A program made the position numbers and the translations under genes. 46,969 nt of DNA from Ruminococcaceae bacterium OttesenSCG-928-D13. Lineage in GTDB: Bacteria > Bacillota > Clostridia > Oscillospirales > Ruminococcaceae. This document shows, piece after piece, positions 1 through 8,811 of the stretch. The stretch's first letter is position 1; each line of letters opens with the position of its first letter. Where the stretch lies: the NCBI GenBank assembly GCA_030266915.1, contig JAJDIZ010000005.1, positions 1-46,969 of the forward strand. The letters run 5' to 3'. The notes beneath the pieces are model-generated. The model saw only the letters and a list, made by a program, of their open reading frames with translations, was not told where the DNA came from and did not search any database.

Positions 1-14
1 TCAGATAAAAAGTG

Positions 15-44
15 AAAAAGGCCGCGGCGAAGCGCCGTGGCCTT
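15..44 (-). terminator. Rho-independent terminator after the TSCPD gene
   Basis: Read on the minus strand, an AAGGCC-A-CGGCG / CGCCG-C-GGCCTT stem with a CTT loop is followed by a run of T. It starts 17 bases past the stop codon of the TSCPD gene and would end the two-gene minus-strand transcript. Confidence 0.8.
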
Positions 45-61
45 GGGTATGTCGGGTTGGG

Positions 62-316
62 TCAGAGCTGCTCCAGCGCCTCTGCCAAACACTGGGAAAT
101 CTGGTGGGGGCAGGAGGTGGGTTTGTCCTCGCAGCGGATGTTTTCCAAAGCCGGAATGGCCTCGCGGGCATTGCGGCCCACCAGCAGGGCGCACACTCCT
201 TTCAGGTTGCCGTCGCAGCCGTCTTCCACCGAGATGCTTGTGATGATGCCGTCTGAATTCAGTTCCACGGTGGTGCTGCTGGAGCAGGTTCCTTTGTTGC
301 GCCTTGTGTGGGTCAT
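62..316 (-). CDS. TSCPD domain-containing protein
   Basis: An 84-residue protein carrying the signature Thr-Ser-Cys-Pro at residues 67-70, preceded by Lys-Pro. The TSCPD domain is also found at the C-terminus of some ribonucleotide reductases; small stand-alone versions are common in Clostridia and have no assigned reaction. Cysteines at 11, 34, 42, 62, 69 and 76 would fit metal binding, but that is inference. The ATG at 316 has an AAGGAGG-type site 11 bases upstream. It lies 39 bases after the cytidylate-kinase-like gene and probably shares its transcript. Confidence 0.85.
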   Translation of the reverse strand: MTHTRRNKGTCSSSTTVELNSDGIITSISVEDGCDGNLKGVCALLVGRNAREAIPALENIRCEDKPTSCPHQISQCLAEALEQL

Positions 317-355
317 GCCTGTGAATGCCTCCTTTTTGGGTGGTTGATCGAAGAC

Positions 356-979
356 TTATACAATAAACTGGGGAATGGCCTCTTTCAGCAGCAGCGCCGC
401 CTTTTCAGTGCCCAGCCGCCCGGCGTCCAGCACCAGGTCGTAGTTGTCGGCCCTGCCCCAGTCCCGGTCGGTGTAGTAGCTGTAGTAGTTGGCGCGGCTG
501 CGGTCCGTCTTGCGTATCAGCGAACGGGCGCGGTCCTCGTCCAGGTTGTGCTTTTTGGCGATGCGCTTGATCCGCTCCTCCGTTGGGGCGTGGATGAAGA
601 CCGAAACCATGTTCGGCAGCCCCCGCAGCACATAGTCGGCACAGCGGCCAATGATGACACAGGAGGATTCCCGCGCCGCGTCGTGAATCACCTCGGCCAG
701 GGCGTTCTGCATCTGGTCGTTGGGCAGGTAGGCCATATAGTCGGCGTAGCTGGACATCTTGCCGGCCATCTCCATGGGCGGGGTGTGCAGCAGGCCGCTG
801 GCCGGCTTTTCGTCGTTTTTCTCGAAAAGCTCCTCCAGAATGCCGCTTTTGTCGGCGGCGGCCTTCAAAAGCTCCTTGTCGTAAAAAGCGATGCCCATAG
901 CGGTGGCAAGCTGTTTTCCAATTTCATGCCCGCCGCTGCCGAACTGGCGTGCCACGCAGATAACGAGATTATCGGCCAT
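356..979 (-). CDS. Cytidylate kinase-like family protein
   Basis: A 207-residue protein beginning MADNLVICVARQFGSGGHEI. The GSGGxxIGK stretch near residues 14-22 takes the place of a P-loop, as in the cytidylate-kinase-like family (AAA-type NMP kinase fold) that is abundant in gut Clostridia. Its substrate has not been established. A conserved-looking RCADYVL segment and an Arg-rich lid (RIKRIAKKHNLDEDRARSL) fit an NMP kinase. The start at 979 was chosen over the upstream in-frame ATG at 1006 because AAGGAGGTG lies 6 bases before it. It is first in a two-gene operon with the TSCPD protein. Confidence 0.85.
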   Translation of the reverse strand: MADNLVICVARQFGSGGHEIGKQLATAMGIAFYDKELLKAAADKSGILEELFEKNDEKPASGLLHTPPMEMAGKMSSYADYMAYLPNDQMQNALAEVIHDAARESSCVIIGRCADYVLRGLPNMVSVFIHAPTEERIKRIAKKHNLDEDRARSLIRKTDRSRANYYSYYTDRDWGRADNYDLVLDAGRLGTEKAALLLKEAIPQFIV

Positions 980-1063
980 ACGGTCCACCTCCTTGTGTTC
1001 CGGCAAAGCCGGCCTGGGGAAAGAAAGGGAAACGTCCGGCGGAGTGCTGCTTCGCCTATCTGC

Positions 1064-1072
1064 ATTATAGCA
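1064..1072 (-). promoter_or_regulatory. Extended -10 promoter of the cytidylate-kinase-like operon
   Basis: On the minus strand the sequence TATGCTATAAT is a textbook extended -10 element (TGn directly before a perfect TATAAT). No good -35 is visible, as expected for this class. It lies about 85 bases upstream of the start at 979 and just downstream of thiT. Confidence 0.6.
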
Positions 1073-1100
1073 TACCGGTGGCGTAAATGCATCCGGAAAT

Positions 1101-1685
1101 TTACGCCGAGGCGGCCTCGGGCAGCATGCCCAGCGCCTTTACCCGGCTGAGCAGCACGGCGGCCACCAGCACGATGGCCAGGTCCGGCAGGCACCACAGG
1201 GCGTTGTAGGCCAGGGAGTAACCCCAGGCCGGCCAGCCCTCCCAGGCCCAGGAGCCCCACAGAATCCAGCCCGAAAAGAAGCTGCAAATGTAGCGCCCAA
1301 GCCCAGTGATGGCGATGCCCGCGACGAGGCCGGTCGTCGGGCTTTTGAAGCGCCGGCTAATCGGGCCGGCAAAACCCAGCACGGTGTAGGCTACCACATA
1401 GTCCAGCAGGGCGCACAGCACCATGGCAAACAGGGTGCCCACCACCACCACATGCTCCATGCCCTGCAGCAGCTGGGCAAGGCTGTACACCGCGGCGGTG
1501 CCCACCCCCCACCTGCCGCCGTGGCGCAGGCTCATCATGAAAATGGGCAGGGTGGAGAAGAAGGAGATTTTGCCCCCCCAGGGCAGCTCGATGAACGGGA
1601 TCATGGACAGAACGAAGGCCAGCGCCACCATCAGGGCGCCCTCTACAAGGATGGCTGTGCGGGACATTTGGGACGGGTGTTTCAT
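1101..1685 (-). CDS. thiT: Energy-coupled thiamine transporter ThiT
   Basis: A 194-residue, six-helix membrane protein that matches the substrate-binding S-component of an ECF thiamine transporter. The family hallmark is visible: a Trp/Tyr-rich segment (SGWILWGSWAWEGWPAWGYS, near residues 137-156) that forms the thiamine pocket. The start at 1685 has AAAGGAAG upstream; an earlier in-frame ATG at 1754 lies inside the terminator and is rejected. A TPP riboswitch and a terminator precede it, which supports the thiamine role. The ECF ATPases and EcfT are not in this window, as is usual for group II ECF systems. A GGCGTAAA/TTTACGCC inverted repeat covers its stop codon. Confidence 0.93.
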   Translation of the reverse strand: MKHPSQMSRTAILVEGALMVALAFVLSMIPFIELPWGGKISFFSTLPIFMMSLRHGGRWGVGTAAVYSLAQLLQGMEHVVVVGTLFAMVLCALLDYVVAYTVLGFAGPISRRFKSPTTGLVAGIAITGLGRYICSFFSGWILWGSWAWEGWPAWGYSLAYNALWCLPDLAIVLVAAVLLSRVKALGMLPEAASA

Positions 1686-1735
1686 GGTTGTTACTTCCTT
1701 TCGGCCGGCAATATTTCGGCCCGGTGATGTAACAT

Positions 1736-1766
1736 AAAAACACACCCGCGGCATAAAAACCGCGGG
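1736..1766 (-). terminator. Riboswitch-controlled terminator upstream of thiT
   Basis: On the minus strand CCCGCGG and CCGCGGG pair around an 8-base loop and are followed by TGTGTTTTT. It sits between the TPP aptamer and thiT, where a ligand-dependent attenuator is expected. Confidence 0.8.
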
Positions 1767-1796
1767 CGCGTAAGTTTCACAGGATAACTGGTGTAA

Positions 1797-1896
1797 AACT
1801 CCCTACGCCGGCATTACCCGGATCAGGTTTCGAGGGTCCCCGCGCGTCTGCGCGAATCTCAGCCCGGCGGGAAAAACCCGCCATTGGCACCCCTGT
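1797..1896 (-). promoter_or_regulatory. TPP riboswitch (THI element)
   Basis: The minus strand carries the conserved THI-box parts in order: ACAGGGGTGCC, GGGCTGAGA, ACCCTC, GAACCTGATC-like (GAAACCTGATCCGGGTAATG) and GCGTAGGGA. Variable P3 stems fill the gaps. This is the thiamine pyrophosphate aptamer. With the downstream terminator it should switch off thiT when TPP is plentiful. Confidence 0.95.
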
Positions 1897-1912
1897 TTTT
1901 ATGTCCGCGCCT

Positions 1913-1941
1913 ATTATAGCGCGGCCGGGCGCGGATGTCAA
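1913..1941 (-). promoter_or_regulatory. Consensus sigma-A promoter of thiT
   Basis: On the minus strand TTGACA (1936-1941) and TATAAT (1913-1918) are separated by exactly 17 bases, a perfect housekeeping promoter, ending about 17 bases before the riboswitch. Confidence 0.85.
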
Positions 1942-1979
1942 CACCCGGTGTATGGCTTTGACAATGGGCGGGGGAAGGG

Positions 1980-2636
1980 TCAGCTTCCGCCGCTTACCAA
2001 AGGCGCAACTCCCTTCTTTGGGCACAGGCCAGCCAGCACACAGCGCTCGCACAGGGCGGCCCGGGCTGTGCACACCGCCCGGCCATGCAGCACCAGGCGG
2101 TGGCAGAAGTTGTTGCTCTCCTCAGGGGGCAGCACCTTGCGCAGGGCGGTTTCCACCTTCATCGGGTCCTTGCTTTGCACAAAGCCCAGCCGGTTCGAGA
2201 TGCGGATGCAGTGGGTGTCGGCAATCACCACGCCCGGCACGTTGTACACGTCGCCCAAAATCAGGTTGGCGCTCTTGCGGCCCACCCCGGGCAGGGCCAG
2301 CAGCTCCTCCATGGTGCTGGGCAGCCGCCCGCCATATTGGGTGAGCACGATGCCCGCCGCCGCGTGAATATCCCGTGCCTTGCCACGGAAAAACCCACAG
2401 GAGTGGATGATCTCCTCGATGTCCGACACCTCGGCCCCGGCCAGATCCTTCAGGGTGGGGTATTTGGCAAACAGCACCGGGGTGATCTCGTTCACCCGGG
2501 CGTCGGTGCACTGGGCGGACAGGCGAACCGCCACCATCAGCTGCCAGGCGTTGTCGTAATCCAGCGAGCAGATGCCCACCGGGTATTCATTTTTTAGCGC
2601 CTCAACAATTTTTACGGCGTCGGCTTTGGTACGCAT
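1980..2636 (-). CDS. nth: Endonuclease III (DNA glycosylase/AP lyase)
   Basis: A 218-residue base-excision repair enzyme that removes oxidised pyrimidines and nicks abasic sites. The helix-hairpin-helix (LPGVGRKSANLIL) contains the catalytic Lys, the catalytic Asp lies in ADTHC, and a C-x6-C-x2-C-x5-C cluster near the C-terminus binds a 4Fe-4S. Length matches the family. The ATG at 2636 has AAGGAG 6 bases upstream; the open frame above it is unrelated sequence. It starts 16 bases after the beta-glucosidase stop, so it is probably at the end of that transcript. Confidence 0.95.
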   Translation of the reverse strand: MRTKADAVKIVEALKNEYPVGICSLDYDNAWQLMVAVRLSAQCTDARVNEITPVLFAKYPTLKDLAGAEVSDIEEIIHSCGFFRGKARDIHAAAGIVLTQYGGRLPSTMEELLALPGVGRKSANLILGDVYNVPGVVIADTHCIRISNRLGFVQSKDPMKVETALRKVLPPEESNNFCHRLVLHGRAVCTARAALCERCVLAGLCPKKGVAPLVSGGS

Positions 2637-2652
2637 GGGTGTCTCCTTGTTT

Positions 2653-5106
2653 TTAGAATGGCAGGTTCCCGAAAAACCGGATAAACCCGCCCTTGCCGTT
2701 GCAAACATCCAGCAGGGCGGCGGCCGAGGCCGGGGGGATGATGCCGGCGGTGTTGAGGGCCACATTTTTGAAAGGCATGTCGTGGGTGGTGGCCAGGATC
2801 GCTTTCTTGGCGGCGGCCGGGTCCGGCGAGAAGGAGACGATGGTGTGCCGGCCGATCAGCCGGGCCAGCCGCAGCAGGTTGCGGCCGGTGGCGCTGTCCT
2901 GCATCAGGCCCAGCGGGGTGTGCATCGTGTAGCGGCCGCGCCGTGGCGGGCTGTTGTCCTCCAGCTTTTTGCCGTACAGCCGGGCAAAGGCCTCGGTGGG
3001 GAAGCAGTTGTCCTTCGGGTGGCCGTAGGGGCCGTCGGCGGCGTGAATCTCGCTGGGGTTCAGGGTGACCCCTTCCACCGCGATGCCCGTACGCAGGCGG
3101 GTGTCCCGGCTGGAGGCGCCCACATGCAGCTCGTAGTGGCCGGCCTCCACCACATCGGTTTTGCTGGCCGGGTCGTAGCAGGCCAGCGCGCTGTAGGGAA
3201 TATCGATCGCCAGCTCTTTTTCCTCGCCCGGGGCAAGGCTTACCCGCCCGAAACCGATCAGCGTTTGCAGCGGCTGGAACAGCGCCGAGCTTTTGCGCCG
3301 CAGGTAGAGCTGGGCGATCTCGTCCCCGGCCGCTCCGCCGGTGTTCTTCACGGTGAAGCGGGCGGTCAGGGTTTCGCCGGGTTTCAGCGTTCCTTCACTC
3401 AAGGTAAGCCCGCCATAGCTGAAATGGGTGTAGGAAAGGCCGTGGCCAAAGGGGAAGCGTACTTTTACCCCGGCGGTGTCGTAGTAGCGGTAGCCCACGT
3501 AGAGGCTCTCGTTGTAGGTCACCTCGCTGGGGCCCATCGGGAAGTAATTGGCGCAGGGGGTGTCCTCAAGGGCCAGGGGCCAGCTTTCGGCCAGCTTGCC
3601 GCCGGGGGTGTCCACCCCGTAGAGCAGGCGCACGGCGGCATCGCCCACAGCCTGGCCGCCCAGATGCAGGCAGAGCAGGCTTTTCACCTTCTCCAGCCAG
3701 GGGGTGGCCACCGGGCTGCCGCAGCACAGCAGCACCGCCACATTTGGGTTGGCGGCGGTCACGGCGTCCAGCAGCTTCAGCTGGCAGCCGGGCAGGTCCA
3801 GATGCTCCCGGTCGTAGCCCTCGCACTCGTAGGAATCGGGCAGGCCCAGCACCAGCACCACCTTCTCGCAGCTTTGGGCGGCGGACACCGCGGTGGCCAC
3901 CATCTGCGGGGTGGCCTCGGTACCCATGTGGCCGGGGGCGTACACGAAGGGATGCCCCGCCGCCTTCATGGCACTGAGCAGGCTGGTTACCTTCTTCGGG
4001 TTGATCACCGAGGACCCGCCCCCCTGGAAGCGCGGCTTCTCGGCCATCTCGCCAATGATGGCGATGCGGCCTTCGTCCACAGTGCCGCCGGCGCTGCTTG
4101 CCGCAAAGGGCAAAAAATCGTCCTCGTTGCGCAGCAGCACGGCGCTCTGGCAGAGAGCGTCGGCGGCAAGGCGGTGGTGGGACGCCCAGTCCACCGGCGG
4201 GCGGGATTTCTGCACGGCGGGGCTGTCTGCCCCGGCGCGCTTGTACACCAGCTTCAGCAGGTTCCACACGGCGGCGTCCAGGGCGTCCTCGCTCAAAAAG
4301 CCGCTCTGCACCGCCTTGACGATGGCCTCGCCGGTGGCCGGGCCGGAGTAGGGCATCTCCAGGTCGCAGCCGGCGGCCACCCCGGCGGGGCGGTTGTCCA
4401 CCGCGCCCCAGTCGCTCATTACAAGGCCGTCGAAGCCGAAGCGCAGCCGCAGCACCTCGGTGAGCAGCCAGCGGTTCTCGGTGGCGTAGCTGCCCCGCAC
4501 CCGGTTGTAGCTGGCCATCACGGTGTCGGGTTTGGCCTCGCGGATGGCGATCTCGAAGGGCTTGAGGTAGATGTCGAACAGGGCGCGGGCATCCACCGCC
4601 GAGTTGATGCTCATGCGGTATTTTTCCTGGTTGTTCACCGCGAAGTGTTTGAGGGAGGTGCCCACACCGCGCCCCTGCACCCCGTTTATGAACCCGGCGG
4701 CCAGCTTGCCGGCCAGCAGCGGGTCCTCGCTGTAGTATTCGAAGTTGCGGCCCCCCAGCGGGCTGCGCTTGATGTTCACCCCGGGGCCAAGCACCACGCT
4801 GACGCCGTAGTGGATGCACTCCTCGGCGATGGCCGCGCCCACCCGGCCGGTGAGCTCGGGGCTCCAGGCGCAGGCCAGCGTGGCCTCGGGCGGGAAGCAG
4901 GTGGCGGGCTTCGAGGGACCGCCGTTCTCCTTTTTGTGCTGCTTGTCCTCCATCCGCACGCCGTGGGGGCCGTCGCTCATCGCCAGAGCCGGGATGCCCG
5001 CCTGGGGCAGCGGCTGGGTGAGCCAGGCGGTGCTGCCGCTGCACAGGGAGGCCTTCTCCCGCACCGAGAGTTTACTAATGATTTCAATCAGCTTTGCGTC
5101 AGTCAT
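2653..5106 (-). CDS. Glycoside hydrolase family 3 beta-glucosidase
   Basis: An 817-residue cytoplasmic enzyme (no signal peptide) expected to cleave terminal beta-linked glucose or related sugars. The family 3 TIM-barrel domain has KHF (153-155) and the nucleophile Asp232 in VMSDWG. The second alpha/beta domain follows from about residue 300, and a fibronectin-III-like domain lies near 540-620 (ARFTVKNTGG). The C-terminal tail resembles those of clostridial BglB-type proteins. The ATG at 5106 overlaps the end of the symporter gene by 8 bases, and its AAGGAGG lies inside that gene, so the two are translationally coupled. Import of a glycoside followed by intracellular hydrolysis is the likely joint role; the exact sugar cannot be told. 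Confidence 0.92.
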   Translation of the reverse strand: MTDAKLIEIISKLSVREKASLCSGSTAWLTQPLPQAGIPALAMSDGPHGVRMEDKQHKKENGGPSKPATCFPPEATLACAWSPELTGRVGAAIAEECIHYGVSVVLGPGVNIKRSPLGGRNFEYYSEDPLLAGKLAAGFINGVQGRGVGTSLKHFAVNNQEKYRMSINSAVDARALFDIYLKPFEIAIREAKPDTVMASYNRVRGSYATENRWLLTEVLRLRFGFDGLVMSDWGAVDNRPAGVAAGCDLEMPYSGPATGEAIVKAVQSGFLSEDALDAAVWNLLKLVYKRAGADSPAVQKSRPPVDWASHHRLAADALCQSAVLLRNEDDFLPFAASSAGGTVDEGRIAIIGEMAEKPRFQGGGSSVINPKKVTSLLSAMKAAGHPFVYAPGHMGTEATPQMVATAVSAAQSCEKVVLVLGLPDSYECEGYDREHLDLPGCQLKLLDAVTAANPNVAVLLCCGSPVATPWLEKVKSLLCLHLGGQAVGDAAVRLLYGVDTPGGKLAESWPLALEDTPCANYFPMGPSEVTYNESLYVGYRYYDTAGVKVRFPFGHGLSYTHFSYGGLTLSEGTLKPGETLTARFTVKNTGGAAGDEIAQLYLRRKSSALFQPLQTLIGFGRVSLAPGEEKELAIDIPYSALACYDPASKTDVVEAGHYELHVGASSRDTRLRTGIAVEGVTLNPSEIHAADGPYGHPKDNCFPTEAFARLYGKKLEDNSPPRRGRYTMHTPLGLMQDSATGRNLLRLARLIGRHTIVSFSPDPAAAKKAILATTHDMPFKNVALNTAGIIPPASAAALLDVCNGKGGFIRFFGNLPF

Positions 5107-6598
5107 TCGGGGCCTCCTTCGCCTGCGCCGCTGCGCGTTCCTCAAGGTCAGAGACGATTTTTTCGTACATCTTTTCGTCTATTTTAAACTTTTTCATGTA
5201 GATGATATAGCAGGCAAGAATCAGCAGCAGCGGCAGCACAATCATCGACACACGCAGGATGAAGGTGGAGGAATCGGGAATCTGCTGCACGATGCGGTTG
5301 CCCTCGGCAATGATGCCGTCCCGCACGGCCTCGGTGCCCTCGCCCAGCTGGTTCATCTGGTTTTCAAGGCCGCTGATCTCGTTGGAGACGGTGTTCAGGT
5401 TCGAGATGATCAGGGTGGCCGAGAAGATGCCGGCCTGCACCGCCGAGGCGAGCTTCGTAATGAACGGGTTCAGGGAGTAGATGATGCTGTCGTTGCGGGT
5501 GCCCAGCTTCCACTGGCCGTATTCCACGGTGTCGGCCAGCAGCACGTAGTTTAGCAGCTGCACTATGGCCTGCCCGGCAAACAGCACAAAGCCGATGACG
5601 CAGAGGATGGGCATGTTCATCGGGAACAGGTAGCCCACGGCGAACAGGGCCAGGTAGCCGATCACCACCATGACGATGCCGATGGTGAACTGGCCCCGCC
5701 GCTTGATGCCCTTGGCCAGCGATGGAAAAATCGAGAGGGTGAGAATCTGCGCAACGCCGAGGGAGGCGGCGAAGATGGTGAACTCCGGCCCGCCGAAGAC
5801 GCCGTAGTCGAAGTAGAAGAACTGCACCCCGAAGCCGGTGGTGGTGAAGTAGCCGATGTTGAACAGCAAAATGGCCACGGCGATGACGAGAAGCTGGTCG
5901 TTTTTGCCGATGATGCGCACCATGTCTTTGAGTGTGGTGTTGTTTTTCACCTGGGTGATGCCGCGCTTTGGCTCCTGCACGCCGGCCACCACCAGCACCT
6001 GGCAGGCGATGAACACCGCCGCCACCACGATGGCGATGGGTCGGTACATGCTGCCCATGCCGCCGGCCGTGAGGATGGGCACCAGGGCGGTGACTGAAAA
6101 GAGGCCCAGGTTGGCCCCGATGCGGGCGAGGCTGGTCACCTTTTCCCGCTCGGCGTGGTTGGTGGTGAGGGAGGGCAGCATGCCCCAGTAGGCGATGTCG
6201 TTCATGGTGTAGGTCATGCCCCAGAGGATGTAGGTGATGGCGAACACCACGATGAAGGTCACCTCGCCCTGGGCGGGGTTTGAAAACAGCAGGACAGTGA
6301 ACACCGAGTTCAGCAGCGCCCCAGCCAGAATGAAGGGCTTGAACTTGCCGAAGCGGGTGTTGGTGTTGTCGATGATGGTGCCCATCATCGGGTCGTTCAC
6401 GGCGTCCCACACCCGGGCGATCACCATCACCACGCCCACCGCGCCCAGCTGCCAGTTGCTAACCCCCACCGCCAGCGTGAGGTAGGTGAGGATGAAGTTC
6501 GACACCAGGGTGTAGTTGGCGTCCCGCCCGATGCAGCCCAGGCCGTAGCTCAGCCGGGTGCGCAGGCCAACGGTGCCCGCCGCGCTGTTTTTGCCCAT
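5099..6598 (-). CDS. Glycoside-pentoside-hexuronide (GPH) family cation symporter
   Basis: A 499-residue, 12-helix transporter of the MFS-related GPH family (MelB/XynP type). The N-terminal SYGLGCIGRDANYTLVSNFI segment and the DAVNDPMMGTIIDNTNTRFGK loop are characteristic; the Asp residues in the latter belong to the cation site in MelB. A cytoplasmic Lys/Glu-rich tail ends the protein. There is an insert of about 40 residues with no helices before the last helix (IISNLNTVSNEISGLENQM onward). It is coupled to the GH3 gene by an 8-base overlap and starts 59 bases after rarA. The substrate is probably an oligosaccharide or glycoside. Confidence 0.9.
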   Translation of the reverse strand: MGKNSAAGTVGLRTRLSYGLGCIGRDANYTLVSNFILTYLTLAVGVSNWQLGAVGVVMVIARVWDAVNDPMMGTIIDNTNTRFGKFKPFILAGALLNSVFTVLLFSNPAQGEVTFIVVFAITYILWGMTYTMNDIAYWGMLPSLTTNHAEREKVTSLARIGANLGLFSVTALVPILTAGGMGSMYRPIAIVVAAVFIACQVLVVAGVQEPKRGITQVKNNTTLKDMVRIIGKNDQLLVIAVAILLFNIGYFTTTGFGVQFFYFDYGVFGGPEFTIFAASLGVAQILTLSIFPSLAKGIKRRGQFTIGIVMVVIGYLALFAVGYLFPMNMPILCVIGFVLFAGQAIVQLLNYVLLADTVEYGQWKLGTRNDSIIYSLNPFITKLASAVQAGIFSATLIISNLNTVSNEISGLENQMNQLGEGTEAVRDGIIAEGNRIVQQIPDSSTFILRVSMIVLPLLLILACYIIYMKKFKIDEKMYEKIVSDLEERAAAQAKEAPND

Positions 6599-6657
6599 GA
6601 TTGCCCCCTTAATATGTTGGGATAAGATTCATGATGGGAATGGTTTGCCGCAGGCTG

Positions 6658-7929
6658 TCACTTTTTCTTGACCCGATCCCAGTAGTCCTTGAAGGCCTGC
6701 TCGGTCTTGTTGTCGCCCGGGGTGTAGTATTTGGTGCCCAGCAGGGTGTCGGGCAGGTACTGCTGGTCCACCCAGTGGTTGGGGTGGTCGTGGGCGCTTT
6801 TGTAGTGCTGACCCTTCACCCCGGCGTCGGCGCCGTCGTAGTGCTTGTTTTGCAGCTGGCGCGGCACCGGGCCGGTGCGCCCGGCCTGCACATCGCCCCA
6901 GGCGGCGAACACCGCGTTGATGCCGCTGTTGCTCTTGGGGGCCTGGCACACCAGGATCACTGCGTCCCCCAGGGGGATGGCCGCCTCGGGCAGGCCGATT
7001 TGCAGGGCCATGTCCACGGCTGCCTTCACAATCGGGAGAATCTGCGGGTAGGCGAGGCCCACGTCCTCGGCTGCCGTGACCACCAGCCGACGGCAGGCGC
7101 TGGGCAGATCCCCGGCTTCCAACAGGCGAGCCAGGTAGTGCAGGGCGGCGTCCGGGTCGGAGCCGCGCATCGATTTCTGGTAGGCGGAGATGATGTCGTA
7201 GTGCTCGTCGCCGGCCCGGTCATACCGCATGCTGCTGCGCTGTGCCACCTGCTCGGCGGCGGCCAGGGTCAGCGTTTTTTTGCCGCCGCCCTCGAGGGGC
7301 GCGGCGTTCAAAATGAACTCGAGGCCGTTCAGCGCCTTGCGCATGTCGCCGCCGCTGGCGGTGGCCAGCTTGCGCAGGGCCGCCTCCTCGGCGGTCACCG
7401 TCAAGCCGTCCTCTGTATCCAAACGGACCAGCGCGTTTTTCAGCCCCTGCTCCACGTCGTCCGGCTCGATGGGCCTGAACTCGAACACCGTGCTGCGGCT
7501 GAGCAGCGCGTTATAGACGTAGAAATAGGGGTTCTCGGTGGTGGAGGCGATCAGGGTGACTGAGCCGTCCTCGATGAACTCCAGCAGGCTTTGCTGCTGC
7601 TTCTTGTTCAGGTACTGGATCTCGTCGAGATAGAGCAGCACGCCATTTTGGCTGCCAAAGCTGCCGACGCCCTTCACCACGTCGCGGATGTCCCCGGTGG
7701 AGGCGGAGGTGCCGTTCAGCTTGTGCAGCTGCATGCCGCTGCCGGCGGCGATGATGCGCGCCACCGTGGTTTTGCCGCAGCCCGAGGGGCCATAGAACAC
7801 CATGTTGGGCACGGTGCCGGAATCGATGGTGCGGCGGAAGACGACGTCTTCGGCCAGCAGGTGCCGCTGGCCCACCACTTCATTGAGGCTTTGGGGGCGC
7901 AGCCGGTCGGCCAGGGGGGTGTTTGCCAT
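6658..7929 (-). CDS. rarA: Replication-associated recombination protein A (AAA+ ATPase RarA/MgsA)
   Basis: A 423-residue clamp-loader-like AAA+ ATPase that acts at stalled replication forks. Walker A is GPSGCGKT (47-54) and Walker B LYLDEI (99-104), followed by sensor-1 STTENP. The C-terminal half carries the MgsA tetramerisation region ending with DNHPNHWV-type residues and the YYTPG motif. Length is normal. The ATG at 7929 follows the esterase stop by 3 bases, with TTGGAG as a modest binding site, so coupling is likely. No functional tie to the sugar genes is apparent. Confidence 0.95.
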   Translation of the reverse strand: MANTPLADRLRPQSLNEVVGQRHLLAEDVVFRRTIDSGTVPNMVFYGPSGCGKTTVARIIAAGSGMQLHKLNGTSASTGDIRDVVKGVGSFGSQNGVLLYLDEIQYLNKKQQQSLLEFIEDGSVTLIASTTENPYFYVYNALLSRSTVFEFRPIEPDDVEQGLKNALVRLDTEDGLTVTAEEAALRKLATASGGDMRKALNGLEFILNAAPLEGGGKKTLTLAAAEQVAQRSSMRYDRAGDEHYDIISAYQKSMRGSDPDAALHYLARLLEAGDLPSACRRLVVTAAEDVGLAYPQILPIVKAAVDMALQIGLPEAAIPLGDAVILVCQAPKSNSGINAVFAAWGDVQAGRTGPVPRQLQNKHYDGADAGVKGQHYKSAHDHPNHWVDQQYLPDTLLGTKYYTPGDNKTEQAFKDYWDRVKKK

Positions 7930-7932
7930 CGG

Positions 7933-8742
7933 CTAGCTCCAATCGGCCCGCTTGCGGGCGCCATAGTCGCTGCCCTGGATGTAGCCGATGAACTCGGCGA
8001 GGCTGCGGTCCCAGAAATTCCACTCGTGCACGCCCTGCCATTCCCGGAAGGCGTAGGTCACCGGCAGGCTCTCGGCCAGGGCGCGGAAGGTCTCGTTCTG
8101 CTGCTTGACGTTGGGCAGCTCGGTGTCCTGCAAGCCGCAGGTGCAGTAGAGCTTCGGCTGCTGGTCGGCCGGAAGCTCCGCCACCTTTTTAAGCAGCTCC
8201 ATCACATCCAGCTCCGGGGGCAGGTCGAAGTTTGGCCCCAGCACCGGGGCCAGAATCGGGGGCGCCCCGGGCAGATGGCTTTCTTCGGCCATCCGGCGCA
8301 TGTCGAGGCAGCCGGAGAAGCTGCCGATGGCGGCGTAGCGCTCCGGGTGGGCCAGGCCGATGCGCATGGCGCCGTAGCCGCCCATCGAAAGGCCGGCGAT
8401 GTAGTTCATCTCCCGCTCGGTGGGGATTTTGAAGATGCGCCCAAGCTGGGCGGGCAGGTATTCGGTGAGGATGGTATACCAGGGGGTGCCGCAGGCCATG
8501 TCGGCATAGAAGCTGGCCTGGGCGTCGGGGGCGACGAGGATATAGCCGTTGTCGGCGGCGTAGCGCGGGGCGGCGCTGAACTGCATCCAGTCGCTGGGGG
8601 TGTTGCCCATGCCGTGCAGCAGGGTGATGACCCCCTTCACCTTGTTGCCCACGGTGGCGGGCAGGTCGGTGGGGAAGTAGAGCTGCACCGGCACGGTGGT
8701 GGCAGTCTCATATATTTTGATTTCGGTCGAAATGAAAGCCAT
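7933..8742 (-). CDS. Alpha/beta hydrolase, esterase D / tributyrin esterase-like
   Basis: A 269-residue cytoplasmic serine hydrolase. The nucleophile elbow is GLSMGG (117-122, Ser119); the oxyanion region is LLHGMGN (41-47); the C-terminal His239 in GVHEWNFW completes a likely triad. The WNFWD ending is typical of EstA/acetyl-esterase-like members of the esterase D family, which remove acetyl or short acyl groups from sugars. That would fit the adjacent beta-glucosidase and symporter, but the link is inference. AAGGAGC precedes the ATG at 8742. Confidence 0.88.
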   Translation of the reverse strand: MAFISTEIKIYETATTVPVQLYFPTDLPATVGNKVKGVITLLHGMGNTPSDWMQFSAAPRYAADNGYILVAPDAQASFYADMACGTPWYTILTEYLPAQLGRIFKIPTEREMNYIAGLSMGGYGAMRIGLAHPERYAAIGSFSGCLDMRRMAEESHLPGAPPILAPVLGPNFDLPPELDVMELLKKVAELPADQQPKLYCTCGLQDTELPNVKQQNETFRALAESLPVTYAFREWQGVHEWNFWDRSLAEFIGYIQGSDYGARKRADWS

Positions 8743-8811
8743 GAGTAATTGCTCCTTGAAGATTTGGTTGTTGGCTTAAACAGAGTGGCTTTGTGGAATG
8801 CCTCACCTTGG

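Noticed and set aside
1357..1743. Second minus-strand frame over thiT
   Set aside because: Overlaps ThiT in another frame with no start signal; the ThiT frame has membrane helices and the thiamine-pocket motif.
2572..5187. Long open frame of 871 codons on the plus strand, opposite the GH3 gene
   Set aside because: Its Gly/Ala/His/Gln/Val-rich composition is that of an antisense shadow in GC-rich codons; the minus frame has all GH3 motifs, a binding site and coupling.
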